A DNA stretch of 59,376 nucleotides from Desulfobotulus mexicanus (GCF_006175995.1 NZ_VDMB01000020.1:1-59376); one strand, 5' to 3'; counted from the first letter of the stretch, positions 36,461 to 46,500 are shown. A program made the numbers and translations. The notes: generated from the sequence alone by a model not told the origin.

Positions 36461-37666
36461 TTAGTTCGGGTGAAATTGATAAAGCTGATTAAGGTTCTCA
36501 ATGGGCCTGAGAAAGCCTCCGGGTCCGATCTGGGTCAGATAGACGAGATCGCTTCCCTGGCGGCGTTCCTTGTTGAAGGAAAAAGAGAAGCCGCCGATAT
36601 CTGTATTTTCATGTAGTTCGGCACTTTTCATGAAGGCTTCCCGTGTGAGGGGGGCAGGGGTTTCGGACAGAATGCGGGATAGGGCTTTGGCTGCGGTAAA
36701 TCCTTCCATGCCAGCAAAATCAGCTTGTTTTGCAGGGCTTAGTTCAGAGTTCACCTGATTGTATTCGGCCACAAGGGGAACTCTCCTGTAAAAGGGAAAG
36801 GGAACAACCTGAGAGACAACAACACCTATTCCATGATTTATGAGTCTTTCGGCAAGGTCTTCACCATTGACAAAGGAAACATTGAGAAAAACGGCTTCAC
36901 TGCCGGCACTCCTCATCCCTGCTATCACTTGTGCCGCAGGCTCACTTGTCGCAATAAGGATAACGGCTTCCGGATTTGATTTCATAAGCTGTGATACTGC
37001 TTTTTCTGTGTCAGGAGATTCTCTGTTGTAAGATACAGTATCTGAGGGAATGATACCGTGTTTAGATGCTGCAATGCGTACACCGTTGAGACCATCTGTA
37101 CCGTAGCTGTCATTCTGGTAGAATACGGCAATCTTTTTTATCCCCCTGTCCTTTACCAGCCGGTCAACCATGGTTTCGGTTTCCTGTATGTAACTGGCCC
37201 TTATATTGAACACCTCATTTATGACAGGATACCTGAATATTCTGGCACCGGTAAGGGGAGCAAAAAGAGGGAAGTTTTTTTCCTGGATAAGGGGCAGGAC
37301 AGCTTCTGTTGTGGGGGTTCCCACATATCCGAACAAAAGAAAAATATTTTGATCATTTATAAATGACTCTGTGTTTTTTCTGCATTTTTCCGGATTATAG
37401 GCATCATCTTCTGTGATCAGTTTAAGCTGTCTGCCATGAATACCGCCCTGAGAGTTAATAAAATCAAAATAAAGCTGTGCTCCATCCCTCATGCCCTTGC
37501 ACAGTCCCATGGCAGGACCTGTCAGGGAGCAGGATTGACCTATGCGTATCTGTGTATCTGTAATGCCTGTATTGGACTCCGCAGACAGGGGTGGGGCATT
37601 GAGCAGGGTCAGGGTTAAACATGACAGGAGCAGGAAGGGCCATCTGGCAGCGGTGTTATTTTTCAT
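36461..37666 (-). CDS. Periplasmic binding protein, Leu/Ile/Val (Peripla_BP_6) type
   Basis: AAGGAG supports the ATG at 37666, giving 401 residues; the frame is open upstream to 37756 without coding look. The signal peptide (LLLSCLTLTLLNAPPLSAES) is cut near LSA. The mature part starts TGITDTQIRIGQSCSLTGPA, the hallmark of branched-chain amino-acid-type type I binding proteins, with GGIHGRQLKLITEDD and KKIAVFYQNDSYGTDGLNG. No ABC permease genes accompany it, unlike a normal liv operon. It lies between two paralogous family-3 binding proteins. The ligand is unknown. Confidence 0.9.
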   Translation of the reverse strand: MKNNTAARWPFLLLSCLTLTLLNAPPLSAESNTGITDTQIRIGQSCSLTGPAMGLCKGMRDGAQLYFDFINSQGGIHGRQLKLITEDDAYNPEKCRKNTESFINDQNIFLLFGYVGTPTTEAVLPLIQEKNFPLFAPLTGARIFRYPVINEVFNIRASYIQETETMVDRLVKDRGIKKIAVFYQNDSYGTDGLNGVRIAASKHGIIPSDTVSYNRESPDTEKAVSQLMKSNPEAVILIATSEPAAQVIAGMRSAGSEAVFLNVSFVNGEDLAERLINHGIGVVVSQVVPFPFYRRVPLVAEYNQVNSELSPAKQADFAGMEGFTAAKALSRILSETPAPLTREAFMKSAELHENTDIGGFSFSFNKERRQGSDLVYLTQIGPGGFLRPIENLNQLYQFHPN

Positions 37667-37829
37667 TCGCTGTCTCCTTGTGTTTGGGCAATGGGTATAA
37701 GGGAAGCAGAAACTGTAAAAATATCGTTTTATAAATAAGGCCAGAACTCTAACCATTTCCAGAATGGAGGTGGTTTATAGTCTGTTGGCAAAATCTGATT
37801 CTCTAAGTAAATATTTCTCTTAAAAGGGT

Positions 37830-38576
37830 TCAGAAGCCGTGGCTTTGCATGATTTCTTTGATGCGCCCGGAGTCTTTAAGCATTTGTAAGCCCTGATTCA
37901 ATGCCTCCAGATGAATTTCCGCATTTTCGGCATTTCTGGGGAAACATACATGGAGATCATTTACGCCTAATGGAGGATTCATGACCTCAACTTCCATGGC
38001 TCTGCCAGAGGTCTGGGTGCGCAGAAGGTGGAGACCAACGTACTTGTCCATGATCATCAGTTGGATTTTTCCGTCAAGGAGATTTCGGATATTATCCATA
38101 TCCGTCATGGCTTCCACCTTGGTCAGATAGTCTGCACTGTCAAACTCGGGAGTGTTTACATAGCCACGGACTGTTCCTATTTTATGGGGTCTGAGATCCT
38201 GAAGATTTTTGTACTGGATGTTTGTGTCTTTTCTTTTAAAAAAAACAAGTGGCCCGCCTGGAATGGGATCTGATATATAATATTTTTCTTCAAGCTTTGT
38301 GTCGTAATATTCCGGGAAGTAAAAATCATACCTGCCGGAATCAGCTAAGGCAACCACCCATGTCCATGCCATGAATTCTATATCCATTGTATAGCCACCA
38401 CCCGCTTCAAAGGCTTCCCGGACTATCTGTGCCACATAGCCCTGTCGCGGCATCTGGGCACCAATGTAGGGTTCCCAGTCCAAAGAGATTCCTGTGAGTT
38501 TTCTTTCCGGTTCTGCCTGTGCAGTGAAAGTGAGTGCCATCAACAGTATCAAAATAATTCTGCCCGGAAACTTCAT
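37830..38576 (-). CDS. Periplasmic solute-binding protein, family 3
   Basis: A 248-residue SBP_bac_3 protein, signal peptide cut near TAQA. Motifs: LDWEPYIGAQMPRQGYVAQI, EFMAWTWVVALADSG, SDPIPGGPLVFF, GTVRGYVNTPEFDSADYLT. It is a close paralog of the 35602 product. Two of the usual conserved positions differ (MAWTWV instead of MPWARV), which may alter the ligand. It lies 48 bases after the chemoreceptor gene in the same direction, so it may provide that receptor with its ligand-bound partner; this is inference. Confidence 0.9.
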   Translation of the reverse strand: MKFPGRIILILLMALTFTAQAEPERKLTGISLDWEPYIGAQMPRQGYVAQIVREAFEAGGGYTMDIEFMAWTWVVALADSGRYDFYFPEYYDTKLEEKYYISDPIPGGPLVFFKRKDTNIQYKNLQDLRPHKIGTVRGYVNTPEFDSADYLTKVEAMTDMDNIRNLLDGKIQLMIMDKYVGLHLLRTQTSGRAMEVEVMNPPLGVNDLHVCFPRNAENAEIHLEALNQGLQMLKDSGRIKEIMQSHGF

Positions 38577-38624
38577 GGAATGCTCCTTGAATTTGACTTG
38601 GGTTCTGTGTTTTGATTATTAAAT

Positions 38625-40211
38625 TTACAGGACAAAACGTCCGATAAGCCCTTGCAGGTTTCCTGCCATGCCTGAGACTTCCCTTGCCTTGCCGTTCACG
38701 TCACAACTGATATTATTCATTTCTTTGCTGATATTGTCCACACTTTCTATGTCCTGACGTATGCTCTGTACAAAGCCTGTCATTGCAGCCATGTTTTCGT
38801 TCACTTCCTGAATTCCTTCAGCCGCCTGAAGGACATTGCCGGAGATTTCCCGGGTGGCTGCAGACTGCTGTTCCACAGCCGTGGCAATGACAGTCACGAT
38901 GTCGCTGGTGGCCTGAATGGCACCGGAAACCTCCTGCACTTCACCTGTGGCCTGCTTTATGACGGCCTGGGCGGAAGCAATAATGTTGCGTATGTTTTCT
39001 GTGGCTGTGGTGGTCTGGGTGGCAAGGGTTTTGATTTCGCTGGCTACAACGGCAAAGCCTTTGCCAGCTTCTCCTGCCCTTGCCGCTTCTATGGTGGCGT
39101 TCAGGGCAAGAAGGTTTGTCTGCTCTGATATTTCTGTAATTGATTCAGTTACTTTTCCGATCTGCCCTGCAATGTTTTCCAGTTCAGTCATTTTTTCCGT
39201 TGCGCCTTCGGATCGGTGTACTGCGTTCTGGGTGGTACGTCGGGCTTCTTCTGTGTTTTTGGCAATTTCATCTATGGTGGCAGTCATTTCTTCTGCTGCT
39301 GCTGCAACCATGGAGGTGTTGGTGGCAGCCTGTTCCATGGCCGATGCCACACTGCCCATGCTCTGGCTCATCTGCCCTGTAGCGCTGGCAACGGCAGTTG
39401 CCCTTTCCGCAGAAGTTTTTGAATCTCTGGCCATTTTTTCGGAGATGGAAAGGAGGCTTGTGGCCGAATCCGTCAGTTTGTTGCCGTTATCACGGATACG
39501 TCCCATAATTTCATGGATCTGGGCAATGAATACGTTGATCCAGCGGGCGGCAAGGCTGAGTTCATTGCCGCTTTTTTCTGAAATGCGCCGGGTGAGATCC
39601 CCTTCGCCTTCGGCCAGATCCCTTACAGCTGAAATCATTTTGTCAAGGGGATAAAAGACCATGGCTCTGAGGGTGAAGGCCATGACCGCAAGCAGAAGAA
39701 TGTTGAGAATGACAATTGTAATGATGGTGTTGATGAGGATTTCACGGAGGCTGTCCTGAAAAAAATCCGGGTTCAGTATAATATGGATATTACCGAGTTT
39801 ATCATCACCTCTGGTTATGGGGCTTTCCCTCTGGAACCTTCTGGTTTCGGGCAGTTTTTCTGTTTTCTTGACCTCTTTGTCTGAATCCCGTCCCAGAATC
39901 AGCAGTTGCCTCTGGTTGGCAGGATCGGAAAGGGCCACGGCAAGAAGCCTCAGGTCCTGCATTTCAGATCGAAGAATGGCTTCGGCCTGGGCCATGTCAA
40001 AATTATAAAGGGGATCCTGCAGGGTGAGTAGGATGCGTTGCAGTGCAAGATCTGCATCCACATTCAGACCCTGTTCCAGACTGGATTTGGCACTCTGGTA
40101 CTGCCAGAAGCCCATGCCCATAAGAATAAGGGTGGTTAAAGCCAGTACGGTGCTGACAATGCGTACAAAGATTTGTTTTTGCATGGGAACGCGGAGAGAG
40201 GTTTTTTCCAT
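38625..40211 (-). CDS. Methyl-accepting chemotaxis protein
   Basis: AAGGAG six bases before the ATG at 40211 supports this start (528 residues) over an in-frame ATG at 40274. TM1 is about residues 14-37, a short periplasmic domain of about 130 residues follows, TM2 is around 165-190 ([20 protein letters not shown]), then HAMP ([20 protein letters not shown]). The long signalling coiled coil has the tip [19 protein letters not shown], and Gln/Glu-rich methylation helices flank it. No CheA, CheW or CheR is in the window, so it must dock to an array encoded elsewhere. It is embedded among four family-3 binding proteins. Confidence 0.95.
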   Translation of the reverse strand: MEKTSLRVPMQKQIFVRIVSTVLALTTLILMGMGFWQYQSAKSSLEQGLNVDADLALQRILLTLQDPLYNFDMAQAEAILRSEMQDLRLLAVALSDPANQRQLLILGRDSDKEVKKTEKLPETRRFQRESPITRGDDKLGNIHIILNPDFFQDSLREILINTIITIVILNILLLAVMAFTLRAMVFYPLDKMISAVRDLAEGEGDLTRRISEKSGNELSLAARWINVFIAQIHEIMGRIRDNGNKLTDSATSLLSISEKMARDSKTSAERATAVASATGQMSQSMGSVASAMEQAATNTSMVAAAAEEMTATIDEIAKNTEEARRTTQNAVHRSEGATEKMTELENIAGQIGKVTESITEISEQTNLLALNATIEAARAGEAGKGFAVVASEIKTLATQTTTATENIRNIIASAQAVIKQATGEVQEVSGAIQATSDIVTVIATAVEQQSAATREISGNVLQAAEGIQEVNENMAAMTGFVQSIRQDIESVDNISKEMNNISCDVNGKAREVSGMAGNLQGLIGRFVL

Positions 40212-40416
40212 GGAAGACTCCTTGGTGGTGATTTTCGGGGATGATGGCTGGTTACGGGATGGCATTTTTTTCATCTTCCTGCCCTGATCAGAGCAGAAAG
40301 AGGGTATTTATGGTGTCTGTCCAGTTTTTTTTAAAGGTCGGCTGTTTTTTCCTGATTTGATTTTCTGGTAAAAATTATATTTAAAAAGAAAAAACTCTGC
40401 AAGACTTCTTTTGGTA

Positions 40417-41205
40417 TCACTTGTATTCCAGCAGAGCGGTGAAGGTGCCGTCTTCTTTGATGCGGGCAAGGCCGAGGTTGAAGACCTGCAGGATTTCAGC
40501 GGCCCTTGGGTGGTCTTTGGATATGATCATGTGATAATTGGTTCTTTTGATGGGGGTGGGGAAGAAAGAAATTCTGTGCCGAAGGTTTTCTTCCCTTAGG
40601 ATTTTCATACCCACCAGCACCTCATCCATGGCACCGTCCAGTCGTCCCTCCGCCAGTCTTCTGTGGTTGATTTCAGAGCTGCTGCTTCGGCGGATACTGT
40701 ATCCATCATCTTCCCTTACAAAACCGTAATCGTATTTTTCTACGCCTCCCAGGCTAAGTCCTTTCAGGTCTTCAGGTCTTTCCCACCGGACAGGTTTGTT
40801 CATATTATAGAAAACCACCGTGTCCAGTTCCAGCACAGGATCACTGTAATAAAATTTTTTTCCCCTTTCATCATTATAGCTGTAGAGCATGGTGGCGTCG
40901 GTTTTTACCTTTTCCGTCATGGAAAGACCCTGAGCCCATGGGAGGTACACGTATTCCACTGTCCAGCCCTGCCGCTCAAAGGCCGCTGCCACGATGCGGC
41001 TCATGGGGCCACCTTCGGCCAGGGAAGCGCCCTGATAGGGAGCCCACTCACCATTGGCAATGACAAGGGTTCTGGAATTTTTATCCAGTGCTTTGGCAAG
41101 ATCAGGGTCCATGGACATGTAAAACCAGAAACCGGCTCCGGCAATCAGAAGAAAAGCCAGGGCAATTCCCTGTGCAAGAAGAATGGCAGAACGTTTTTTT
41201 TCCAT
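40417..41205 (-). CDS. Family 3 solute-binding protein, probably membrane-anchored
   Basis: A 262-residue SBP_bac_3 protein. The N-terminus (residues of about 8-30, AILLAQGIALAFLLIAGAGF) is a long hydrophobic helix without an Ala-X-Ala cleavage site, so it may stay tethered to the inner membrane. The rest reads VIANGEWAPYQGASLAEGGP, YVYLPWAQGLSM, MLYSYNDERGKKFYYSDPV and GGVEKYDYGFVRED. It is closely related to the 41289 product (same MLYSYN-ERGK and DYGFVRED blocks). No permease is near. The downstream gene is the chemoreceptor. Confidence 0.88.
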   Translation of the reverse strand: MEKKRSAILLAQGIALAFLLIAGAGFWFYMSMDPDLAKALDKNSRTLVIANGEWAPYQGASLAEGGPMSRIVAAAFERQGWTVEYVYLPWAQGLSMTEKVKTDATMLYSYNDERGKKFYYSDPVLELDTVVFYNMNKPVRWERPEDLKGLSLGGVEKYDYGFVREDDGYSIRRSSSSEINHRRLAEGRLDGAMDEVLVGMKILREENLRHRISFFPTPIKRTNYHMIISKDHPRAAEILQVFNLGLARIKEDGTFTALLEYK

Positions 41206-41239
41206 ATTTTTTAAACTCCAGCATGATTAAAGACAAAAA

Positions 41240-41274
41240 AACGCCTTTATGGCAGGGCTGCGCAAAAAGGCGTT
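41240..41274 (-). terminator. Intrinsic terminator of the 41289 gene
   Basis: The 9-bp stem AACGCCTTT/AAAGGCGTT is followed on the minus strand by TTTTTTGTC. Confidence 0.8.
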
Positions 41275-41288
41275 GGTTATTCAGGTTT

Positions 41289-42059
41289 TTAAGGCGTAAT
41301 CTGCAGAATCTGATTCAGGCGTCCATCGGCTTTCAACTGGCTCAGCCCTTTGTTGAATACCTGAATAATTTCTTCTGCTCTGGGATTTTCTTTGGAAACA
41401 ATGAGGTGATAGGGAACACTTTTGATGGGTTTTGGGTGGTAGGTGATGCTGTCTCCAAGGCCTTCCTGTCTCGCCGTTTCAAGTCCCACCAGCCTTTCTT
41501 CCAGAAGGGCGTCAATGCGGCCAGCAGCAAGCTTACGGTAGTTGAACACATTGGATGCTACCCTGTCCAGGGTGTATCCGCTGTCCTCACGGACAAAGCC
41601 ATAATCGTATTCCAGTACGGCGCCTAAGGTCATGCCCTTCAGATCTTCGGGGTTTTCCCAGTGAAGTTTTTTGTCTTTCAGATAAAAGACAACCGTATCA
41701 AGGCTGATTATGGGATCGCTGTAAAGAAAATTTTTGCCCCTTTCCTCATTATAACTGTAGAGCATGGTGGCATCGGTCTGGGCCTGCTGGGTAAGGTTAA
41801 GGCCCCTGGCCCAGGGCATATAACGGAATTCCACATCAAAGCCCTGGGTTGCAAAAGCCTCCTCTGCAATCTGTGTGGCAGGCCCGCCGCCGGGCAGATC
41901 CTTGCCTTGATACGGTGCCCAGTCTCCATTGGCAATAACCACCTTCTTTTCAGCTGCATGGGCTGTATTGTAAGCTGGGCTTACAGGCAAATAAAGGAGA
42001 GGGATAGCCAGGATAAAAAGAGAGATAGTGCGGGGAATACGAGAGGAAAAAATCATCAT
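41289..42059 (-). CDS. Periplasmic solute-binding protein, family 3
   Basis: A 256-residue SBP_bac_3 protein with a Sec signal peptide cut near NTAHA. The pocket segment VIANGDWAPYQGKDLPGGGP, RYMPWARGLNLTQQAQ, MLYSYNEERGKNFLYSDPI and LEYDYGFVREDSGYTLD make it a clear paralog of the 40417 product, and the two probably recognise related ligands. AAGGAG precedes the first of two adjacent ATGs. Its own terminator lies between it and the next gene, so the two paralogs can be separately transcribed. Confidence 0.9.
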   Translation of the reverse strand: MMIFSSRIPRTISLFILAIPLLYLPVSPAYNTAHAAEKKVVIANGDWAPYQGKDLPGGGPATQIAEEAFATQGFDVEFRYMPWARGLNLTQQAQTDATMLYSYNEERGKNFLYSDPIISLDTVVFYLKDKKLHWENPEDLKGMTLGAVLEYDYGFVREDSGYTLDRVASNVFNYRKLAAGRIDALLEERLVGLETARQEGLGDSITYHPKPIKSVPYHLIVSKENPRAEEIIQVFNKGLSQLKADGRLNQILQITP

Positions 42060-42380
42060 GGTAATTCTCCTTTTTGTCGGTTACAGGTATCTTCTCGAAT
42101 CTTTAGAGTTTCTGTTTTTAAAGCATATTGAATTAACCTTAACATTTTTTTGAAAGCCCGTCATTTTTTTTATCTGGTGTTTTTCAGGTCTCTGAATGTG
42201 AAGTAGATTTGGCTTTTTTATCCCTGTGAAATGCTGTGATTGACAGCCGGGGCCTGCCTGCGTAAGAATAAGCCATTGTCTTTTTATACCCTCCCCGTAT
42301 CTTTGGTGATTTGCCATGACTTTTATGCAGCTTTTCTCATCGGGGGACCTGTATGCTTTTTTTAGAAAGAAGGGATATTC
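42060..42380. other. Divergent intergenic region
   Basis: These 321 bases separate the divergent binding-protein and amidase genes. Both ribosome sites (AAGGAG; AAGGG) are visible at its edges, and promoters must lie inside, but I see no convincing -35/-10 pair, repeat or RNA. Confidence 0.4.
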
Positions 42381-43862
42381 ATGTTCAGGGAATATGTGGA
42401 TTATGATGGTATCGGCCTCGCAGAATTGATCCGTCAGGGGGATATCTCTCCGCAGGAGGTTCTTTTTGCGGCACTGCATCGGGCTGAAACTCTGAATCCT
42501 GAGATCAATGCCATCATCCATACCTTTCGGGAACGGGCTGAGAAAATGGCCTTAAGCTCTGATGGCAAAGGGCTTTTTGCTGGAGTACCTTTTCTTCTTA
42601 AGGATCTCATGGACAGCTTTGCAGGGGAGCCCATCTGCATGGGCAGCAGGGCTGTACGTGAGGTGCCCCATGACCACAGTGAGCTGGTCAGGCGTTATCT
42701 TGCAACGGGACTCATCCCCTTTGGTAAAACCAGTACGCCGGAGTTCGGGCTGACCATTACCACAGAGCCTAAGGCTTTCGGGCCGGTGCATAATCCATGG
42801 AAAAAAGGATACAGTAGCGGTGGTTCCTCGGGTGGTTCCGCTGCTGTGGTGGCAGCGGGTATTGTACCCATGGCTTCGGCCAGTGACGGTGGAGGCTCCA
42901 TTCGCTTTCCGTCGGCCTGCTGCGGTGTTTTCGGCTTCAAGCCCTCCCGGGGACTTACACCTGTGGGCCCGGATTTCGGAGAACCCTGGGAAGGGGCCGT
43001 TGCAGGGCATGTGATCACCCGATCCGTCCGGGACAGTGCGGCAATGCTGGATGCGGTTTCCGGCCCTGAAACCGGAGCTGCCTACAGGGTTTCCCGTCTG
43101 GAAACCTCCTGCTTCAAGGCCTGCGAAAAAGATCCAAAACCTCTGCGTATAGCCTTTTCTTCCCGTCCCATGGTGCCCGTAAAGCTTGATCCTGAGGCCA
43201 TGGCGGGTCTTGAATCAACGGTACGTCTTTTGCAAGATCTTGGTCACAGCGTGGAAGAGGTATCTCCTGCCATCGACCGTCGCCGTTTCTGGAAGGATTA
43301 TATGACCGTGGTTTGCGGTCATACGGCGGCCATCTGCCATAATGTGCGGAAAAAGGGCGGGCTGGAAGCTTTTAAAAAACTGGAGCCTGCCACAAGAAAC
43401 ATGGCGGCCCTTGGAAGAAGCCTTTCCGCCATGGATTTTGTACTGGCCAAGGAAGGGTGGCATCTGGTTCAGCTGGAAATGGGGCGTTTTTTTGAAAAGT
43501 GGGATGTGTTTTTAACGCCCACACTCATTGGTCCCCCTGCTGCCCATGGTGTGATTCCGCCCTCTGCCCTTGAGGAAAAACTTCTGGTGGCGGGATCTTT
43601 TCTTCCGGGAAGTCGTTTTCTGTTGCAGAGTGGTCTGGCAAGGCATTTTGCCGCTCCAACTCTGAACCGCATGGGTTTTACCCTCTGCGGAAATGTAACT
43701 GGGTTGCCGGGGATGTCTCTGCCCTTGCACTGGACAAAGGAAGGTTTGCCTCTGGGTATGCAGTTTATGGGAAGGATGTGTGGGGATGCCACCCTTTTTT
43801 CTCTGGCTGCCCAGATTGAACGGGCTGTTCCATGGTCGGACAGACGGCCTGCGTGTGGATAA
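42381..43862 (+). CDS. Amidase-signature hydrolase
   Basis: A 493-residue amidase-signature enzyme. The Ser-cisSer-Lys triad is visible: Lys74 in PFLLKDLMD, the GGSSGGSAA glycine-serine stretch near residue 150, and the nucleophile Ser173 in ASDGGGSIRFPS. The order and the late segment GNVTGLPGMSLPLHWTKEGL match amidases of the 6-aminohexanoate-cyclic-dimer or aryl-acylamidase group more than GatA, which lacks this C-terminus. It hydrolyses a carboxamide bond; the substrate is unknown. There is no signal peptide. It is followed after 39 bases by lemA, so it may head that operon. Confidence 0.9.
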   Translation: MFREYVDYDGIGLAELIRQGDISPQEVLFAALHRAETLNPEINAIIHTFRERAEKMALSSDGKGLFAGVPFLLKDLMDSFAGEPICMGSRAVREVPHDHSELVRRYLATGLIPFGKTSTPEFGLTITTEPKAFGPVHNPWKKGYSSGGSSGGSAAVVAAGIVPMASASDGGGSIRFPSACCGVFGFKPSRGLTPVGPDFGEPWEGAVAGHVITRSVRDSAAMLDAVSGPETGAAYRVSRLETSCFKACEKDPKPLRIAFSSRPMVPVKLDPEAMAGLESTVRLLQDLGHSVEEVSPAIDRRRFWKDYMTVVCGHTAAICHNVRKKGGLEAFKKLEPATRNMAALGRSLSAMDFVLAKEGWHLVQLEMGRFFEKWDVFLTPTLIGPPAAHGVIPPSALEEKLLVAGSFLPGSRFLLQSGLARHFAAPTLNRMGFTLCGNVTGLPGMSLPLHWTKEGLPLGMQFMGRMCGDATLFSLAAQIERAVPWSDRRPACG

Positions 43863-43901
43863 TTGATTTTATTCGAAAAATTTAAAAAAGGAGTTTTTGG
43901 C

Positions 43902-44492
43902 ATGGAATGGATAATTGGAATAGGTATTGCTGTGGCCCTTGTGGTGATTTTTTCCATTGTCACCTACAACAAGTTGGTATCTTTAAAAAACAGATTTCAG
44001 AATGCCTTTGCCCAGATTGATGTGCAGCTTACCCGGCGCTATGATCTGATTCCCAACCTTGTGGAAACTGCCAAGGCTTACATGACCCATGAGCGCGAAA
44101 CCCTTGAGGCGGTCATTGCCGCAAGAAATCAGGCATCTTCCGGGCTGAAGAGGGCTGCAGCTGATCCCGGCAATCCCGAAGCCATGAAGGCTCTGGCTGT
44201 GGCGGAGCAGGGACTTGGTGGGATGCTGGGGCGTTTCATGGCCTTGTCGGAATCCTATCCCCAGTTGCAGGCCAGTGAAAACATGAAACAGCTTTCTGAA
44301 GAGCTGACCAGCACGGAAAACCGGGTGGCCTTTGCAAGGCAGGCTTATAATGATTCTGTTATGACATATAATGTCAGTCGTGAACAATTTCCGGCAAATA
44401 TTGTTGCATCCCAGTTCGGCTTTACCGCAGCAGCCCTCCTCGAGATAGAAGATAAGGCCATGCGTCAGGCCCCTAAGGTTTCTTTTTCCTGA
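43902..44492 (+). CDS. lemA: LemA family protein
   Basis: AGGAG before the ATG at 43902 supports a 196-residue protein; the frame opens earlier at a TTG. An N-terminal TM helix (WIIGIGIAVALVVIFSIVTY) with the short N-terminus is followed by the family motif YNKLVSLKNRFQNAFAQIDV, QLTRRYDLIPNLVETAKAY and a helical bundle ending VSREQFPANIVASQFGF. LemA proteins are inner-membrane proteins often encoded next to M48 (HtpX-like) proteases, as here, and are thought to act in envelope quality control. Confidence 0.95.
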   Translation: MEWIIGIGIAVALVVIFSIVTYNKLVSLKNRFQNAFAQIDVQLTRRYDLIPNLVETAKAYMTHERETLEAVIAARNQASSGLKRAAADPGNPEAMKALAVAEQGLGGMLGRFMALSESYPQLQASENMKQLSEELTSTENRVAFARQAYNDSVMTYNVSREQFPANIVASQFGFTAAALLEIEDKAMRQAPKVSFS

Positions 44493-44525
44493 ATGGTCAG
44501 ATAATGGGAAAGAAAGGGATTCCCG

Positions 44526-46481
44526 ATGAATTTTTTTGAACATCAGGACCGTGCCAGAAGCAACAGCCGAAGGATGGTTTTTCTTTTCATCATTGCCGTT
44601 GTGCTTATTGTACTGGCGGTGAACCTTGCCGTAGGGATGCTTTTTTTCAGTTTTTTTGAGTTCGGTGCCCATGAAATGCAGCATATGAAGCTGAATGCCT
44701 CCATGAAGGCCCATGGCATTGTCAGTCTCATCACCCTTTTGGTTATTGGCGGTGCCAGCTGGTACCGCATGAGCAAACTGCGCAGTGGCGGGGATATGGT
44801 TGCCGTGGGCATGGGTGGTACCTGGGTGGATCCGGACAGCACGGACCCTGCTTTGCGCCGCCTTTGCAATGTGGTGGAGGAAATGTCTGTTGCCTCGGGC
44901 TTGCCGACGCCGCACATTTATGTGCTGGAAGCGGAAAAGGGTATCAATGCCTTTGCAGCTGGTTACACGCCGGAAGATGCCGCCGTTGCCGTCAGCCGGG
45001 GTGCTCTGGATCAGCTGAACAGGGATGAATTACAGGGGGTCATTGCCCATGAGTTCACCCACATTCTCAACGGAGATATGCGGATGAATATCCGCATGAT
45101 GGGGATTCTCTATGGCATTCTCGCCATCAGTGTGATTGGCCGTGGGCTCCTGCATAGCGGCGGCAGGAGAAAGAGTTTTATCAGCAACAGGAAGCAGGGC
45201 GGTGGCGGTCCCATTCTGGGGCTGGGCCTTATGCTTGTGGGGTATATAGGCGTTTTTTTCGGCAGACTGATCAAGGCCAGTGTTTCAAGGCAGCGGGAGT
45301 ACCTTGCGGATGCCTGTGCCGTACAGTTCACAAGAAACCCCGATGGTATCGGCGGTGCCTTGAAAAAAATAGCCGGATATTCCTCGGGCTCCCAGCTTAA
45401 GGCCGCAGACAGGGAAGAGGTCAGCCACATGCTCTTTGCCACGGGCCAGAGCTTCTGGTTTTCCATGCTGGCAACTCATCCGCCCATAGAAGAAAGGATT
45501 AAGGCCATTGATCCCCGTTTCCGGCCGGAGGATCTGGAGCGTAGGGCTTCTGCGGATACCGCAAAAAACCAGAGGTCCGGTATTCATGGTGCTTTTGCCA
45601 GTTCTTCTGATCCATGGGCTTTCCTTACCGGTAAAAATGAAAATGTGGCGGCATCGGCCTTTTCTGCGGCAGTTACTCAGGATGTGGAAACGCCGGATCC
45701 TGAGCATCTGGATCATGCGGTGCAGGTTGTGTCTGCCATTCCCGATGCTCTTTTGGATGCGGCCCGAAGCCGCAGTGAGGTGCTGGCCCTTTTCCCGGCT
45801 CTTTTTCTGGCAAGGGAGAAGGATATGCGGGCATTGCAGATGGGTAAGGTGGAAGAAATGCTTAACCTGAAGTTTGCCGAAAAGGTTGAGCTGCTTACCA
45901 AAGAAGCGGAAAAGATGCATCCGCTTTTAACTCTTCCCCTGACGGATCTGGCTTTTTCTGCCCTGCGCCAGCTGGATGCTCCCTATGGGAAACGCCTTGT
46001 GGCCCTTCTGGAAGCCATGGTTGCCATGGACGGTAAGGTTACGGTTTTTGAGTATTGCCTGGTGCGTCTTCTGAAACGGCGTCTGGCCGAGGCTCAGACT
46101 CCCAACAGGAAGCCCGAGGGGGCAAGGTGCCGGGGGGCACAATGCAGGGAAGCGCTGGTGAATATTTTTTCCGTTCTTGCCTGGCAGGGCCATGAATCTG
46201 AAACCCTGGCCCGCAGGGCCTTTCTGGCAGGTATCAGCCGTATGCTTCCCATGGATGTTCCCCTGTACGAGGTGCCTGTCAACTGGGAAAGGAATTTGGA
46301 TATGGCACTGGAGGTTCTGGACGGTCTGGATTTTGTTACCAAAGGAGAGCTGGTTCAGGCCCTGCTGGTGACAGCGAGCCATGATGGCAGGTTATCACTG
46401 GAAGAGGCTGAACTTCTGCGGATGATCTGCGCCTGTCTCCATATTCCGGTTCCCCCTGTGCTGCCGGAGTTGGTGGCCTAG
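44526..46481 (+). CDS. M48 family zinc metalloprotease (HtpX-like) with long C-terminal extension
   Basis: A 651-residue membrane protease. Two N-terminal TM segments (FLFIIAVVLIVLAVNLAVGM and a second around 60-78), then the zinc motif HEFTH at residues 175-179 in GVIAHEFTHILNGD, two more hydrophobic stretches, and the third zinc ligand in SRQREYLADACAVQF. This is the HtpX fold, but a C-terminal extension of about 300 helical residues is added (normal HtpX is about 290), with no obvious known domain; parts read like a TerB-like helical domain (MVAMDGKVTVFEYCLVRLL, ASHDGRLSLEEAELLRMI). It forms an operon with lemA upstream and a ferredoxin protein 19 bases downstream. Confidence 0.9.
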   Translation: MNFFEHQDRARSNSRRMVFLFIIAVVLIVLAVNLAVGMLFFSFFEFGAHEMQHMKLNASMKAHGIVSLITLLVIGGASWYRMSKLRSGGDMVAVGMGGTWVDPDSTDPALRRLCNVVEEMSVASGLPTPHIYVLEAEKGINAFAAGYTPEDAAVAVSRGALDQLNRDELQGVIAHEFTHILNGDMRMNIRMMGILYGILAISVIGRGLLHSGGRRKSFISNRKQGGGGPILGLGLMLVGYIGVFFGRLIKASVSRQREYLADACAVQFTRNPDGIGGALKKIAGYSSGSQLKAADREEVSHMLFATGQSFWFSMLATHPPIEERIKAIDPRFRPEDLERRASADTAKNQRSGIHGAFASSSDPWAFLTGKNENVAASAFSAAVTQDVETPDPEHLDHAVQVVSAIPDALLDAARSRSEVLALFPALFLAREKDMRALQMGKVEEMLNLKFAEKVELLTKEAEKMHPLLTLPLTDLAFSALRQLDAPYGKRLVALLEAMVAMDGKVTVFEYCLVRLLKRRLAEAQTPNRKPEGARCRGAQCREALVNIFSVLAWQGHESETLARRAFLAGISRMLPMDVPLYEVPVNWERNLDMALEVLDGLDFVTKGELVQALLVTASHDGRLSLEEAELLRMICACLHIPVPPVLPELVA

Positions 46482-46500
46482 TTTTTACTGAAAGGAAGGC

